Assembly: GCA_964498785.1 (NCBI GenBank)
Contig: CAZCJL010000014.1
Coordinates: forward strand, 1 to 64,000
Reading direction: 5' to 3'
Source of the DNA: Mariaggregatimicrobium sp964498785
GTDB taxonomy: Bacteria > Zhuqueibacterota > Zhuqueibacteria > Thermofontimicrobiales > Thiofontviventaceae
DNA length: 64,000 nucleotides
Below the pieces are notes generated by a model. It saw nothing but the letters and a program-made list of their open reading frames with translations, did no database searches and was not told the origin of the DNA. Made by a program: the position numbers and the translations under genes. Below are positions 53,801 through 60,587 of the stretch, in pieces; position 1 is the stretch's first letter; every line of letters begins with the position of its first letter.

Positions 53801-53845
53801 AAAAATAACGAATATATTAACTCTTCGAATTCGGTGAATTTGCAT
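47831..53845 (-). CDS. sprA: T9SS outer-membrane translocon SprA
   Basis: 2004-residue outer-membrane protein, the giant 36-strand beta-barrel through which T9SS cargo leaves. A signal peptide (NIFVIFLIGMICGLLVTNTFG) is followed by repeated SprA motifs: GSITINGGFRHEKRSQ, VDQDSERPFDFENTIKL, IRRLGMGELEFPSLRPFDD, the LGWNVIEGSEEVRLNGAPL segment, AYIDDFEAAKKITPLG and MYWYNPYNMVYIQDIWPNREVN. Bacteroidota SprA is about 2400 residues; this one is shorter but spans the whole architecture through to QDFGLNVRIDI. It explains how the T9SS-type cargo in the window is exported. Gld/Por motor genes are not here. A run of nine C in the coding strand (50478-50486) encodes part of DPPPG. Confidence 0.95.
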   Translation of the reverse strand: MQIHRIRRVNIFVIFLIGMICGLLVTNTFGDVGLTIDNLNNYGVPLYEEQLKSGLSMAGTTDQLMKVLPKGYKRFAAIDSTGKNVYIQEQIDGFPVYVPAKYDLDEYLRFSRQHHLMLIWQKYKVNHISGDPDADKRGGGLAIDIPVKIKSKAFQTIFGGDRVGLSVTGSITINGGFRHEKRSQVRTAINRGSDYNFKMEQTQQFRVTGNVGDKVKVSVDQDSERPFDFENTIKLNYDGYDDEIIKKIEAGNISLSLPATRFVSFSGKNSGLFGLKAEMQVGDLNMTMIASQEKGENKKLTYSGGAQEGVQQIKDSNYMKGVYFFLDQFYRDKYFPLENGQHEYDLNYTIADIEVYISTTEQDPKRIWGFAAADPARIMDDEFEVTREHVEGYWARLEKTEYFVENDLGYIRLNTYAGDEKMLAVAYRDSSNNVYGEIDFSTMEGDSIIHLKLIKPKDPRPSDSTWDLMFRHVYNLGGRDIEEDGFELKIFHTPPSGDDQETIQTDEGIKSFLHVFGLDNVDETGAPIPDNKIDNNSNIRRLGMGELEFPSLRPFDDVDNPYYDALKIGNPNKLVRAMYDTTNQSEITRDSKFYIEVKSKSRSSTMQLGWNVIEGSEEVRLNGAPLQKGTDYIIDYYSGTLTVLNQNATSPSADLEVTYQRNELFQLEKKTLLGLRAEYDLWENSFIGGTFLYLNQRTLDQKVRVGKGPMRNLIWDLNTKLSFKPNFLTKIVDALPLIQTKQPSTLNFEGEIAQILPNPNTLNNERTNDKDGVAYIDDFEAAKKITPLGVIQGGWTQSSTPVQKSLLDIGRMYWYNPYNMVYIQDIWPNREVNANTPQTVHVLDLVFTPSNSIDDIKDSWFGIMRPLSSGYADQSDSKFIEFWINGNSGNVHLDLGQISEDVVPNGKLDTEDEMINGIRNGLLDPGEDVGLDGMAGEDPNDYWDINGNGKRDFGEPSSFDDWAYRQDYYEKSNGTEGNENNVNGRIPDTEDINGNGSLDQINSYFEYSFSLDKDHPDAEKYIRGANEESRWYLYRIPLAEPDTVVGTPDMTRLEFARIWVDGLPAQAKIRIAEINLVGNDWKEKGTASVRDSIIVDYDEKDDKTVVATIINTHDNAEEYDPPPGVRGVRDRITRVEAKEQSLVIRINELESKHQGILQKTFYQAENYIHYRKMKMFIHGGDKLGTNFPELGGDPKIILSLRLGANEQNYYEIIQPVYEGWEGNNMEVDLSELTNFKLNPDTTYFVNNQEIRERRFDEYRIWRIVGDPSLTNVKQLVLGVENITDLPFNGEVWVNELRLSEVYKDKGMAMRARVDLKVADLFNVNAEIDRQDADFHNINNRFGTGDNQVSYNINSGFQFHKFFPRSWGLSLPISFNYKSSKSTPKYVSGSDILVTSSTPDTTLEKIRRQSESYGYGISFRKTTKSNNFFIKNSIDNISLSFNGAQSTSSDSRTEKQTRETYSANVSYNLNFDAKAHFRPFFWLDKIPVAKKMGELKYFYWPTKLDIKASGTQTKSYSLTRTGLENSSRPFSISRSAQTGYRPFSDLSFDFSRTHKSDMTQIERPKDELLKGKFGELTNVDQNTSAKFNPKIFKWLTTNFSYSSNFQWSNNLQLKSTGTGRSASNNGTVSGNFTFDPDKLIKSFMGSDNRKTPRRKPGSNNAAGEQEDKKKKISLLAPFKLFFSGIDFITRNIQPISINYSKRDNKSYSALEEGMPSWDFMLGFADSTGLGLVENVGTNRNSFRNSENLSLQSGFKIMKNIDVTLRFSSDNSRNQTTQITGDQSFSAYKIAEDQQPIPFPEWSVRWTGVEKIPIIKDWTKRVNFDHSFTGKSTEAWQNDESNITRKSYNASFRPLLGMNITFKNDISATLRYNLSNTFEENVLGGSGGRRSTNSEFSAQAKYARSGGFRIPIPVWPFKNKEIKNDMDFSFAFSMSSNVDEQNVQGGKWEEMNKTAKWSLKPQLTYRFSANVSGGVHFEYGKNESKRMGKTSFQDFGLNVRIDIRGR

Positions 53846-54085
53846 GAAAATTATCTCTGAACTAATTAAATTATTTAACTTCCTGTCTTTTTTTCAATTT
53901 ACAACCATGAGTCTTTAATCGCCCAGTTCACGTACGATATTGGAATTAAAAAGTGAATTATGACTGATAATACAGGCAATCAGGTGTGTAGAATTATGTA
54001 ACAGACTATGTATCAATATGATATAAAAGCCTCCAGAGCTCTATTAAAATTTTATGGGGTTTTTTTGCAGGTATTAGAAAATAGC
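53846..54085. other. Divergent intergenic space between sprA and lptF
   Basis: Part of the 313-base space between the divergent genes. No reading frame or hairpin stands out, and I could not identify a convincing sprA promoter. A TTGACG-17-TTTCTA match on the minus strand overlaps the plus-strand lptF promoter but is weak. Confidence 0.4.
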
Positions 54086-54114
54086 TTGATTAAATTCCGT
54101 CAAATACGTATATT
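54086..54114 (+). promoter_or_regulatory. Candidate sigma70 promoter for lptF-lptG
   Basis: TTGATT (54086-54091), a 17-base spacer, TATATT (54109-54114), about 45 bases before the start codon. Confidence 0.65.
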
Positions 54115-54158
54115 GTAACTTAATATTGTTTCTAAGAGTTCCCTATTAAAGAAAAATC

Positions 54159-55553
54159 ATGTTTATTTTACAACGATATATTATTCGCCAACATATTGGG
54201 CCATTTTTATTTGGCTTTTTTATCATCACTCTTCTTTGGATTCTCAATCTTTTATTTACGCGATTGGGACATTTGCTGAGCCGCGGACTTTCCGTATGGG
54301 TGATCCTGGAGTTTTTTCTGCTGAACATGGCCTGGATCGTAGCATTGACGTTACCAATGGCCGTGCTGATGTCTTGCTTAATGGCATTTGGCCGTCTTTC
54401 CGCTGATTTGGAAATTACGGCGATGAAAGCAAGCGGAATAAACATGTACCGCGTAATCGCGCCTGTATTTATTGTATCGATATTACTTTGCATTTTCTTG
54501 ATTCACTTTAACAACAATATATTACCAGATGCAAATCATCGTCTGGCGCTATTAATGCGAGACATCCATAAAAAACGACCGACTCTCGCTCTTGAACCCG
54601 GGATTATTTACACAGAAATTCCGAATATCAACCTCATGGTGCAGGATATCACTGAGCAAGAAAATCAGTCTTATGTACGTGGTGTTCTTATTCATGATGT
54701 GAGCAAACCAGACGCAAATGTCACTATTATTGCCGAACACGGTGAAATTTTCGTTGATGAAAATACGGGTACTCTAAAAATTACGTTGTATAACGGCGAA
54801 ATGCACGAGATCAATATTGATGAAATGGATAAATACCGCCGGTTAAAATTTCCGAAACAGGTGATTATTAAACGAATCCCGGATATGGTATTAACTCGAA
54901 GTGAATCCGAATATCGAAGCGACCGGGAACAAAGTGCGCAAATGATGCTGGCGGAAGTCAAAAAGAATAAACAATCCGTTCAGGCACAGAAAGATAAATT
55001 AAACGAACAGATTCGCGGCCACCTTCAAAAGTACATGTTACTTCCCAGGGATTTACCTGATGAGCCAGAAAAGAAATCTTATTTTTCTGATAACGTAAAG
55101 CCAGCAGTTTTTTCATTAAAAAATAACATTGAAAAGCAAATTCGCCTTAATGAAAATATGTCAAAAAAAACAACAGGCACACAACAGATCATTAACAATT
55201 ATTTATTTGTAATATCTCGGTTAATGGTCGAGGTCCATAAAAAATACTCCATTCCCTTCGCCTGTATTGTATTTGTTCTCATCGGCGCCCCCCTGGGAAT
55301 AATGGCACGAAAAGGCGGTATGGCAGTAGGAGGGGCTATCAGCCTGCTTTTCTTTCTAATTTACTGGTCATTTTTAATCGGAGGTGAAGAACTTGCCGAT
55401 CGACGGTTAATTTCACCTTTTTGGGCAATGTGGGTGGCCAACATATTGGTTGGAAGCGCGGGAATTTATCTCGTTATTGTTACTGTCAGGGAAACCCGTT
55501 TTATTAAATTTGACAACCTGAAATTATTAATTCTTAAAAGATTCCGCAAATGA
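54159..55553 (+). CDS. LptF/LptG-family LPS export permease (first of pair)
   Basis: 464-residue inner-membrane permease of the YjgP/YjgQ family: membrane helices near the N-terminus (IGPFLFGFFIITLLWILNLLF, then WVILEFFLLNMAWIVALTLPMAVLMSCL in part), a periplasmic jelly-roll-like domain (NINLMVQDITEQENQSYVRG, GTLKITLYNGEMHEI), and three C-terminal helices (FACIVFVLIGAPLGIMARKGG). With its partner and the ATPase LptB it extracts LPS and passes it to LptC/LptA. It is longer than usual (about 360) because of a charged, coiled-coil-like insert at 255-340 of unknown role. It overlaps the next gene by four bases. The Shine-Dalgarno is weak. Confidence 0.9.
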   Translation: MFILQRYIIRQHIGPFLFGFFIITLLWILNLLFTRLGHLLSRGLSVWVILEFFLLNMAWIVALTLPMAVLMSCLMAFGRLSADLEITAMKASGINMYRVIAPVFIVSILLCIFLIHFNNNILPDANHRLALLMRDIHKKRPTLALEPGIIYTEIPNINLMVQDITEQENQSYVRGVLIHDVSKPDANVTIIAEHGEIFVDENTGTLKITLYNGEMHEINIDEMDKYRRLKFPKQVIIKRIPDMVLTRSESEYRSDREQSAQMMLAEVKKNKQSVQAQKDKLNEQIRGHLQKYMLLPRDLPDEPEKKSYFSDNVKPAVFSLKNNIEKQIRLNENMSKKTTGTQQIINNYLFVISRLMVEVHKKYSIPFACIVFVLIGAPLGIMARKGGMAVGGAISLLFFLIYWSFLIGGEELADRRLISPFWAMWVANILVGSAGIYLVIVTVRETRFIKFDNLKLLILKRFRK

Positions 55554-56632
55554 GAATTTTAGATAAATACGTATTGCGCCAGTTTCTGGGAACACTGCTG
55601 TTTTCCCTGGTCGCTTTTTGTGTCATTTTTATCCTAATTGACCTTGTTGGCTATATGGATAAATTTATCGACAAAGATGTCCCCAGAATAATTGTCGCTC
55701 GGTATTATGTATATTACCTTCCTTATATAATTGTGCTCAGTTTTCCGGTTGCGATGTTATTGGCAAGTCTTTTCAGTATTGGCCAAATGACACGCTATAA
55801 TGAAATTATTGCCATAACATCATCCGGTGTTTCGCTTTTCAGAATATTGACCCCGTTATTCATTTTCGGACTTGTTAGCAGTTTATTCATCCTTTATTCA
55901 GGAGAAAAATTCATTCCTCTAACCAATCAGAAAAAAATCAACATTTATCAAACGTATGTCAGTAAATCAAAGAAAAAGAATAAAACTCGCCACAATGATG
56001 TTTACGCCCAAATATCAAAAAATCAATGGATGCATATCGGCTATTTTGACACACATATAAACACCGGTTTTAAGGTAAGTATTCAAAATTTTGAACATAA
56101 CTTTTCACATATAGGCCAGCGGATCGATGCATCAAAGATTTTCTGGCAAGATAGTATGTGGGTGCTAAAAAATGGCGTGATTAGAGCATTTAATGGCCGC
56201 GATGAAACAATAGAAATGTTCGACACATTGCAACGATCTGATTTTGAATTTGATGTTCAGGAAATTTCCAATACGCAGAAAAAAACCGAGGAGATGAGCT
56301 ATTGGGAATTACGTCAATTCATTGAAAACATAAAGCGAAATGGCGGCAATCCCAATCGCTGGCTTGTGGATTTATATATAAAAATATCGTTTCCGTTCGC
56401 AAATCTAATCATTGTTCTATTTGGCGCTCCACTTGCCTCCCGCAAAACACGAAGCGGCCCGGCGATTAGTTTTGGCATCAGTTTGGTAATCTGCTTTCTC
56501 TATTTCGGAATCATCAAAATCGGCCAGGCATTTGGACACAACGGAGCGCTCCCCCCTTTGCTTGCCGCTTGGATCGGAAACGTCATTTTCGGAACTGCCG
56601 CAATTTATATCCTTTACAAAACGAGGAAATGA
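55550..56632 (+). CDS. LptF/LptG-family LPS export permease (second of pair)
   Basis: 360-residue permease of normal family length: N-terminal helices (FLGTLLFSLVAFCVIFILIDL, YLPYIIVLSFPVAMLLASLFS), a periplasmic domain (WMHIGYFDTHINTGFKVSI) and C-terminal helices with FANLIIVLFGAPLASRKTR. It would pair with the preceding gene product as a heterodimer. The ATGA overlap shows coupling. Which of the two is LptF and which is LptG cannot be settled by eye. The stop codon abuts the convergent thioredoxin stop with no gap. Confidence 0.9.
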   Translation: MRILDKYVLRQFLGTLLFSLVAFCVIFILIDLVGYMDKFIDKDVPRIIVARYYVYYLPYIIVLSFPVAMLLASLFSIGQMTRYNEIIAITSSGVSLFRILTPLFIFGLVSSLFILYSGEKFIPLTNQKKINIYQTYVSKSKKKNKTRHNDVYAQISKNQWMHIGYFDTHINTGFKVSIQNFEHNFSHIGQRIDASKIFWQDSMWVLKNGVIRAFNGRDETIEMFDTLQRSDFEFDVQEISNTQKKTEEMSYWELRQFIENIKRNGGNPNRWLVDLYIKISFPFANLIIVLFGAPLASRKTRSGPAISFGISLVICFLYFGIIKIGQAFGHNGALPPLLAAWIGNVIFGTAAIYILYKTRK

Positions 56633-56956
56633 CTATAATACTTCATCGACTTTCGATTTAATCACATGTTTTGGCGATGCACCAATCATCTGCTGCGTAA
56701 CGTCCCCATCCTTGAAGATCAACAACGTTGGAATACTACGTATACCATATTTCACTGCAATGGATTGATTTGAATCAACATCGCATTTTCCAACCTTTAA
56801 TTTACCGGCGTATTCGGCTGCTAATTCTTCGACTATCAGAGAGACCATCTTGCAAGGCCCGCACCAGACAGCCCAAAAATCGACAAGCACCGGAATGTCG
56901 GAAGAAAGAACTTCATCTTCAAAATTGCTTTCAGTAACCTGCAATAAATTTGCCAT
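56633..56956 (-). CDS. trxA: Thioredoxin
   Basis: 107-residue thioredoxin with the redox motif WCGPC (C32, C35) in FWAVWCGPCKM, and the cis-Pro in IPTLLIFKDG. Full length and unmodified; no signal peptide, so cytoplasmic. A good ribosome site (AAAGGGT) precedes the ATG. It is a single-gene transcript, convergent with the Lpt genes. Confidence 0.95.
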   Translation of the reverse strand: MANLLQVTESNFEDEVLSSDIPVLVDFWAVWCGPCKMVSLIVEELAAEYAGKLKVGKCDVDSNQSIAVKYGIRSIPTLLIFKDGDVTQQMIGASPKHVIKSKVDEVL

Positions 56957-57013
56957 GATTTTTTACCCTTTCTATAAGTTATCTTTCCAATATTCGTATT
57001 ACAAGGTGTATCA

Positions 57014-57042
57014 AAGATAAAGATTTTTTTATTCTTTTTCAA
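57014..57042 (-). promoter_or_regulatory. Candidate promoter for trxA
   Basis: On the minus strand: TTGAAA (57037-57042), a 17-base spacer, TATCTT (57014-57019), about 60 bases before the start codon. Confidence 0.55.
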
Positions 57043-57068
57043 GTCTTTTTCAAGAAAAAAAATTTCTC

Positions 57069-57097
57069 TTGACTATTCGGCTGAAAAACCCTATATT
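57069..57097 (+). promoter_or_regulatory. Sigma70 promoter for the isocitrate/isopropylmalate dehydrogenase gene
   Basis: TTGACT (57069-57074), a 17-base spacer, TATATT (57092-57097), about 48 bases before the start codon, diverging from the trxA promoter. Confidence 0.8.
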
Positions 57098-57144
57098 AGT
57101 TTCTTTAAGTAACGAACAAAATTAATAGTTAAGGAGAGTTAATT

Positions 57145-58263
57145 ATGGCAAAATTTCGTATTGCATGGCTTCCCGGAGATGGCGTGGGTAAAGATGTTAT
57201 GGAAGCGGCAAAAATCGTTTTAGATTCTTTAAAATTAGATGCTGAATACACTCCCGGTGACATTGGATGGGAATTTTGGCGTACCGAAGGCGATCCTCTG
57301 CCAAAACGAACCATTGAATTACTCAAAAAAACTGATTGCGCTCTGTTTGGTGCAATTACATCAAAACCAAAAGAAGAAGCAGAAAAAGAACTGGTTCCTA
57401 AGTTGCAAGGCAAAGGATTGATTTATTCCAGCCCGATTGTACGATTACGTCAGGAATTTAATTTGCGAACAAACTTAAGACCGTGCAAAGCCTATAAAGG
57501 AAATCCTCTTAACTATCGAGATGATATCGATCTGGTCGTTTTTCGGGAAAATACCGAGGATTTATATGCCGGCGTTGAATTCCATCCATTCCCCGAAGAA
57601 TTGATGAATATGTTAGTGTCACTGCACCCGAAGATGAAAAAATTCAGCAGTACATCGTTAGACGACATCGCTGTTTCGCTGCGAATTATCACCCGCAAAG
57701 CCGCACAGAACATCATTCGCGATGCGTTTGAATATGCGAAAAAACATGGCTATAAAACAGTCACTGTTGTTGAAAAACCGAATGTTATTCGCGAAACCAG
57801 CGGCCTGATGGTCCGGGAAGCGCGCAAAATCGCACAGGGATATCCGGGAATCGATCTATGGGAAACCAACATCGACGCAATGTGTATGTGGCTCATCAAA
57901 AATCCGAATGACTATGGCGTGCTGGCCACTTCAAATATGTTCGGCGATATTGTGTCAGATCTGTGTGCGCAGTTAGTCGGTGGCCTGGGTTTTGCGTGCA
58001 GCGGCAATATTGGTGATAATTATGCGGTTTTTGAACCGACTCATGGTTCCGCACCTAAATACGCGGGGCAATACAAAGTAAATCCCATCGCCATGATGCT
58101 GTCATGCAAACTAATGCTGGACTGGCTTGAAGAATTTGATATGGCGAATAAGCTGGAAAATGCGATCGCCAAAGTGATCGCGGAAGCAAAAGTCCAAACT
58201 TATGACATGGGGGGAAAATCAACATCTCTGGAAGTTGCCCGGGAAATTGTTCGAAAATTATAA
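57145..58263 (+). CDS. Isocitrate/isopropylmalate-family NAD(P) dehydrogenase
   Basis: 372-residue decarboxylating beta-hydroxyacid dehydrogenase. Visible are the N-terminal PGDGVGKDVM, the substrate loop and Arg residues (SSPIVRLRQEF, RTNLRP), the YAGVEF Tyr region, the metal-binding DIVSDLCAQLVGGLG, and the cofactor loop THGSAPKYAGQYKVNP. The Lys-Tyr after AP in this loop corresponds to the NADP-preferring pattern of E. coli isocitrate dehydrogenase. Where E. coli has SxN before ALRQ, this protein has S-P-I, so the phosphorylated-Ser position is kept but the Asn is not, and substrate choice (isocitrate, homoisocitrate or another) stays open. No leucine or lysine genes are adjacent. AAGGAGAG precedes the ATG. 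Confidence 0.88.
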   Translation: MAKFRIAWLPGDGVGKDVMEAAKIVLDSLKLDAEYTPGDIGWEFWRTEGDPLPKRTIELLKKTDCALFGAITSKPKEEAEKELVPKLQGKGLIYSSPIVRLRQEFNLRTNLRPCKAYKGNPLNYRDDIDLVVFRENTEDLYAGVEFHPFPEELMNMLVSLHPKMKKFSSTSLDDIAVSLRIITRKAAQNIIRDAFEYAKKHGYKTVTVVEKPNVIRETSGLMVREARKIAQGYPGIDLWETNIDAMCMWLIKNPNDYGVLATSNMFGDIVSDLCAQLVGGLGFACSGNIGDNYAVFEPTHGSAPKYAGQYKVNPIAMMLSCKLMLDWLEEFDMANKLENAIAKVIAEAKVQTYDMGGKSTSLEVAREIVRKL

Positions 58264-58286
58264 GTTAATACAATTATCACACAATT

Positions 58287-58315
58287 ACACCTTGCAAATT
58301 ACGCTTGCAAGGTGT
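58287..58315 (+). terminator. Hairpin after the dehydrogenase gene
   Basis: ACACCTTGCAA (58287-58297) pairs perfectly with TTGCAAGGTGT (58305-58315) around a seven-base loop, followed by the weakly T-rich ATTGTTTATAAA. Probably a terminator or 3'-end hairpin, 24 bases past the stop. Confidence 0.6.
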
Positions 58316-58404
58316 ATTGTTTATAAACTTCTTTTTGTCAGCTCTACAATCGATTTTGAAACAGCATTCCGCTATTCGCTTAATTGAAAACAGGATATTT
58401 AATC

Positions 58405-60573
58405 TTGAAAAAAGTTAAACTGTCGCTCGCGCTTCATAATCATCAACCTGTCGGAAATTTTGAAAACGTTTTTGAAGAAGCGTACACGAAAGCATATCTT
58501 CCATTTCTGGAACTGTTAGAAAAACATCCGAACATAAAATTGTCATTGCATTACACAGGTATTTTACTTGAATGGATTCAAAATCATTACCCCGAATTTC
58601 TCGACCGCTTGAAAATGCTTATTGAACAGCAGCAGATTGAAATGATCAGCGGCGGATATTATGAACCTATTTTCATCAATCTGGAAGATCGCGATAAAAT
58701 TGGTCAGATCCGTAAATTGACCGCATTCATTAAAGAACATTTAAATGATGATCCCAACGGGATGTGGCTGGCAGAACGTATCTGGGAGCCCGTGCTACCA
58801 ACTCCACTTAAAAACGCCGGAATCACATTCACAATCGTCGATGATTCTCATTTTAAAGCAGCAGGATTGGAAGAGAATGATTTATTGGGCTACTATACCA
58901 CCGAAAATCTTGGTGATACAATTTCAGTATTTCCGATTAATGAAAAATTAAGATACTTCATTCCGTTTCAGGAACCACAAGCAACCATCGATTATTTACT
59001 TAGTATTGCCGATGATTCTGGTGACAACTTGATCGTTTTTGCCGATGACGGAGAAAAATTTGGCGTGTGGCCCGAGACTTATAAACATTGCTATGAAAAT
59101 AAATGGCTGGAACGTTTTTTCTCCGCGATCGAAAAAAATCTCGACTGGATCGACTTGATTCATTTTTCTGACGCCTTATCAAAATTAGAACCTAAAGGTG
59201 TTATCTATCTTCCCACAGCCTCTTATCGGGAAATGATGGAGTGGGCCATGCCATCCCAATCAATTCAAAAATACCAGCGATTTGAGAATGAACTCAAAAA
59301 ACATCACCTGTATGATCCATATAAAGTATTTGTCCACGGTGGATTTTGGCGTAATTTTTTAGCAAACTACCCGGAATCCAACAACATGCAAAAAAAATCG
59401 CTGCTTGTTAGCCGGAAACTGGATGCCGTGAATGCGAATGCAAAAAATGACCAACGTTTTAAAGAGGCGCAGGATCACCTATGGGCCGGACAGTGTAATT
59501 GTCCTTACTGGCATGGCGTTTTTGGTGGTTTATATTTAAATCATATTCGAAACGCTATTTATAAAAATTTAATTCACGCCGAAGTAATAGCCGATGAATT
59601 AACCAGATCATCACAACAGTTGAAAAATGGCTGGGTAGAATCTAAAACATTTGATTTTACTTCCAACGGACACCAGGAAATAATTGTTGAAAGTAAATTC
59701 TTCAATCTCTATTTCTCACCGCGATTCGGGGGCATGTTGTTTGAACTGGATTATAAACCGAAACAAGTTAATGTATTAGATACCATGACTCGGCGTGAAG
59801 AAGCCTATCATCATGCGTTATTACAAAAAAATATTATTGCATCAGAAAATACGGGAATTGATGAGTTTGCAAGTATACATGATAGAATACGTAGCAAAGA
59901 AGCAGACCTCGATAAATTGCTTTTTTATGATTGGCATCGACGTTCAGCGCTGCTCGATCATTTTCTGCATCCGAACACAACTATAAAAGAGATGTACTCC
60001 TCACAATATCATGAGTTAGGTGATTTTACCATTGAAGCGTATAGCTATGAAACAATTAAAGATGAAGGTAAGTTAAAAATTATAATGTACAGAAACGGGG
60101 CAATTTGGTTAACTGATGTACCCCATAAAATTTATGTTGAAAAAGAGATTGATATTTTTCCGAATTCATCCGAAATCTCAATTAATTATACTATTAAAAA
60201 CAAGGAAGCAGTTCCGATAAATCTATGGTTTGCAACTGAATTTAATTACGGCCTTTTGGCAGGTGATGCTCCGGATCGTTTTTACTATTTTGACAATACA
60301 GAGATTACAGATCAAAAATTAGCAAGCATGGGAATAACCGAATCAGTACTGAAAATGGGTTTGAAAGATGAGTGGCAAAAAATTGATATCCAATTGATAT
60401 ATTCAACCCCTGCAACTGTTTGGCGTTTTCCGATTGAAACGGTTTCCCAGTCTGAAGGCGGAGTTGAAAAAGTCTATCAAAATTCTGTAGTTTTACCAAA
60501 TTGGAAAATTTATTTACCGTCACGGGGCGAATGGAAAGTGAACATAAATCATAATATTATTCAAATAAAGTAA
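58405..60573 (+). CDS. Glycoside hydrolase family 57 (amylase/4-alpha-glucanotransferase type)
   Basis: 722-residue cytoplasmic enzyme acting on alpha-1,4-glucans. GH57 conserved regions are in order: LHNHQPVG (region 1), GGYYEPI (region 2), MWLAERIWEP with the likely nucleophile Glu124 (region 3), and FADDGEKFG with the likely acid/base Asp214 (region 4). The C-terminal half matches the DUF1925/DUF1926-type beta-sandwich (FGGMLFELDYKP). The length and arrangement resemble Thermococcus 4-alpha-glucanotransferase and related alpha-amylases; the two activities cannot be separated by eye. A TTG at 58405 with AGGA upstream is preferred to one 21 bases earlier. There is no signal peptide. The S41 protease follows after 14 bases. 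Confidence 0.9.
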   Translation: MKKVKLSLALHNHQPVGNFENVFEEAYTKAYLPFLELLEKHPNIKLSLHYTGILLEWIQNHYPEFLDRLKMLIEQQQIEMISGGYYEPIFINLEDRDKIGQIRKLTAFIKEHLNDDPNGMWLAERIWEPVLPTPLKNAGITFTIVDDSHFKAAGLEENDLLGYYTTENLGDTISVFPINEKLRYFIPFQEPQATIDYLLSIADDSGDNLIVFADDGEKFGVWPETYKHCYENKWLERFFSAIEKNLDWIDLIHFSDALSKLEPKGVIYLPTASYREMMEWAMPSQSIQKYQRFENELKKHHLYDPYKVFVHGGFWRNFLANYPESNNMQKKSLLVSRKLDAVNANAKNDQRFKEAQDHLWAGQCNCPYWHGVFGGLYLNHIRNAIYKNLIHAEVIADELTRSSQQLKNGWVESKTFDFTSNGHQEIIVESKFFNLYFSPRFGGMLFELDYKPKQVNVLDTMTRREEAYHHALLQKNIIASENTGIDEFASIHDRIRSKEADLDKLLFYDWHRRSALLDHFLHPNTTIKEMYSSQYHELGDFTIEAYSYETIKDEGKLKIIMYRNGAIWLTDVPHKIYVEKEIDIFPNSSEISINYTIKNKEAVPINLWFATEFNYGLLAGDAPDRFYYFDNTEITDQKLASMGITESVLKMGLKDEWQKIDIQLIYSTPATVWRFPIETVSQSEGGVEKVYQNSVVLPNWKIYLPSRGEWKVNINHNIIQIK

Positions 60574-60587
60574 AACAAGGCCATATC

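Noticed and set aside
54077..54114. Minus-strand TTGACG-17-TTTCTA as the sprA promoter
   Set aside because: The -10 box is poor and overlaps a better plus-strand promoter; the evidence is too weak to list.
54146..54493. Minus-strand 115-residue open frame over the start of lptF
   Set aside because: It mirrors the hydrophobic start of the permease gene; no family match or start site is apparent.
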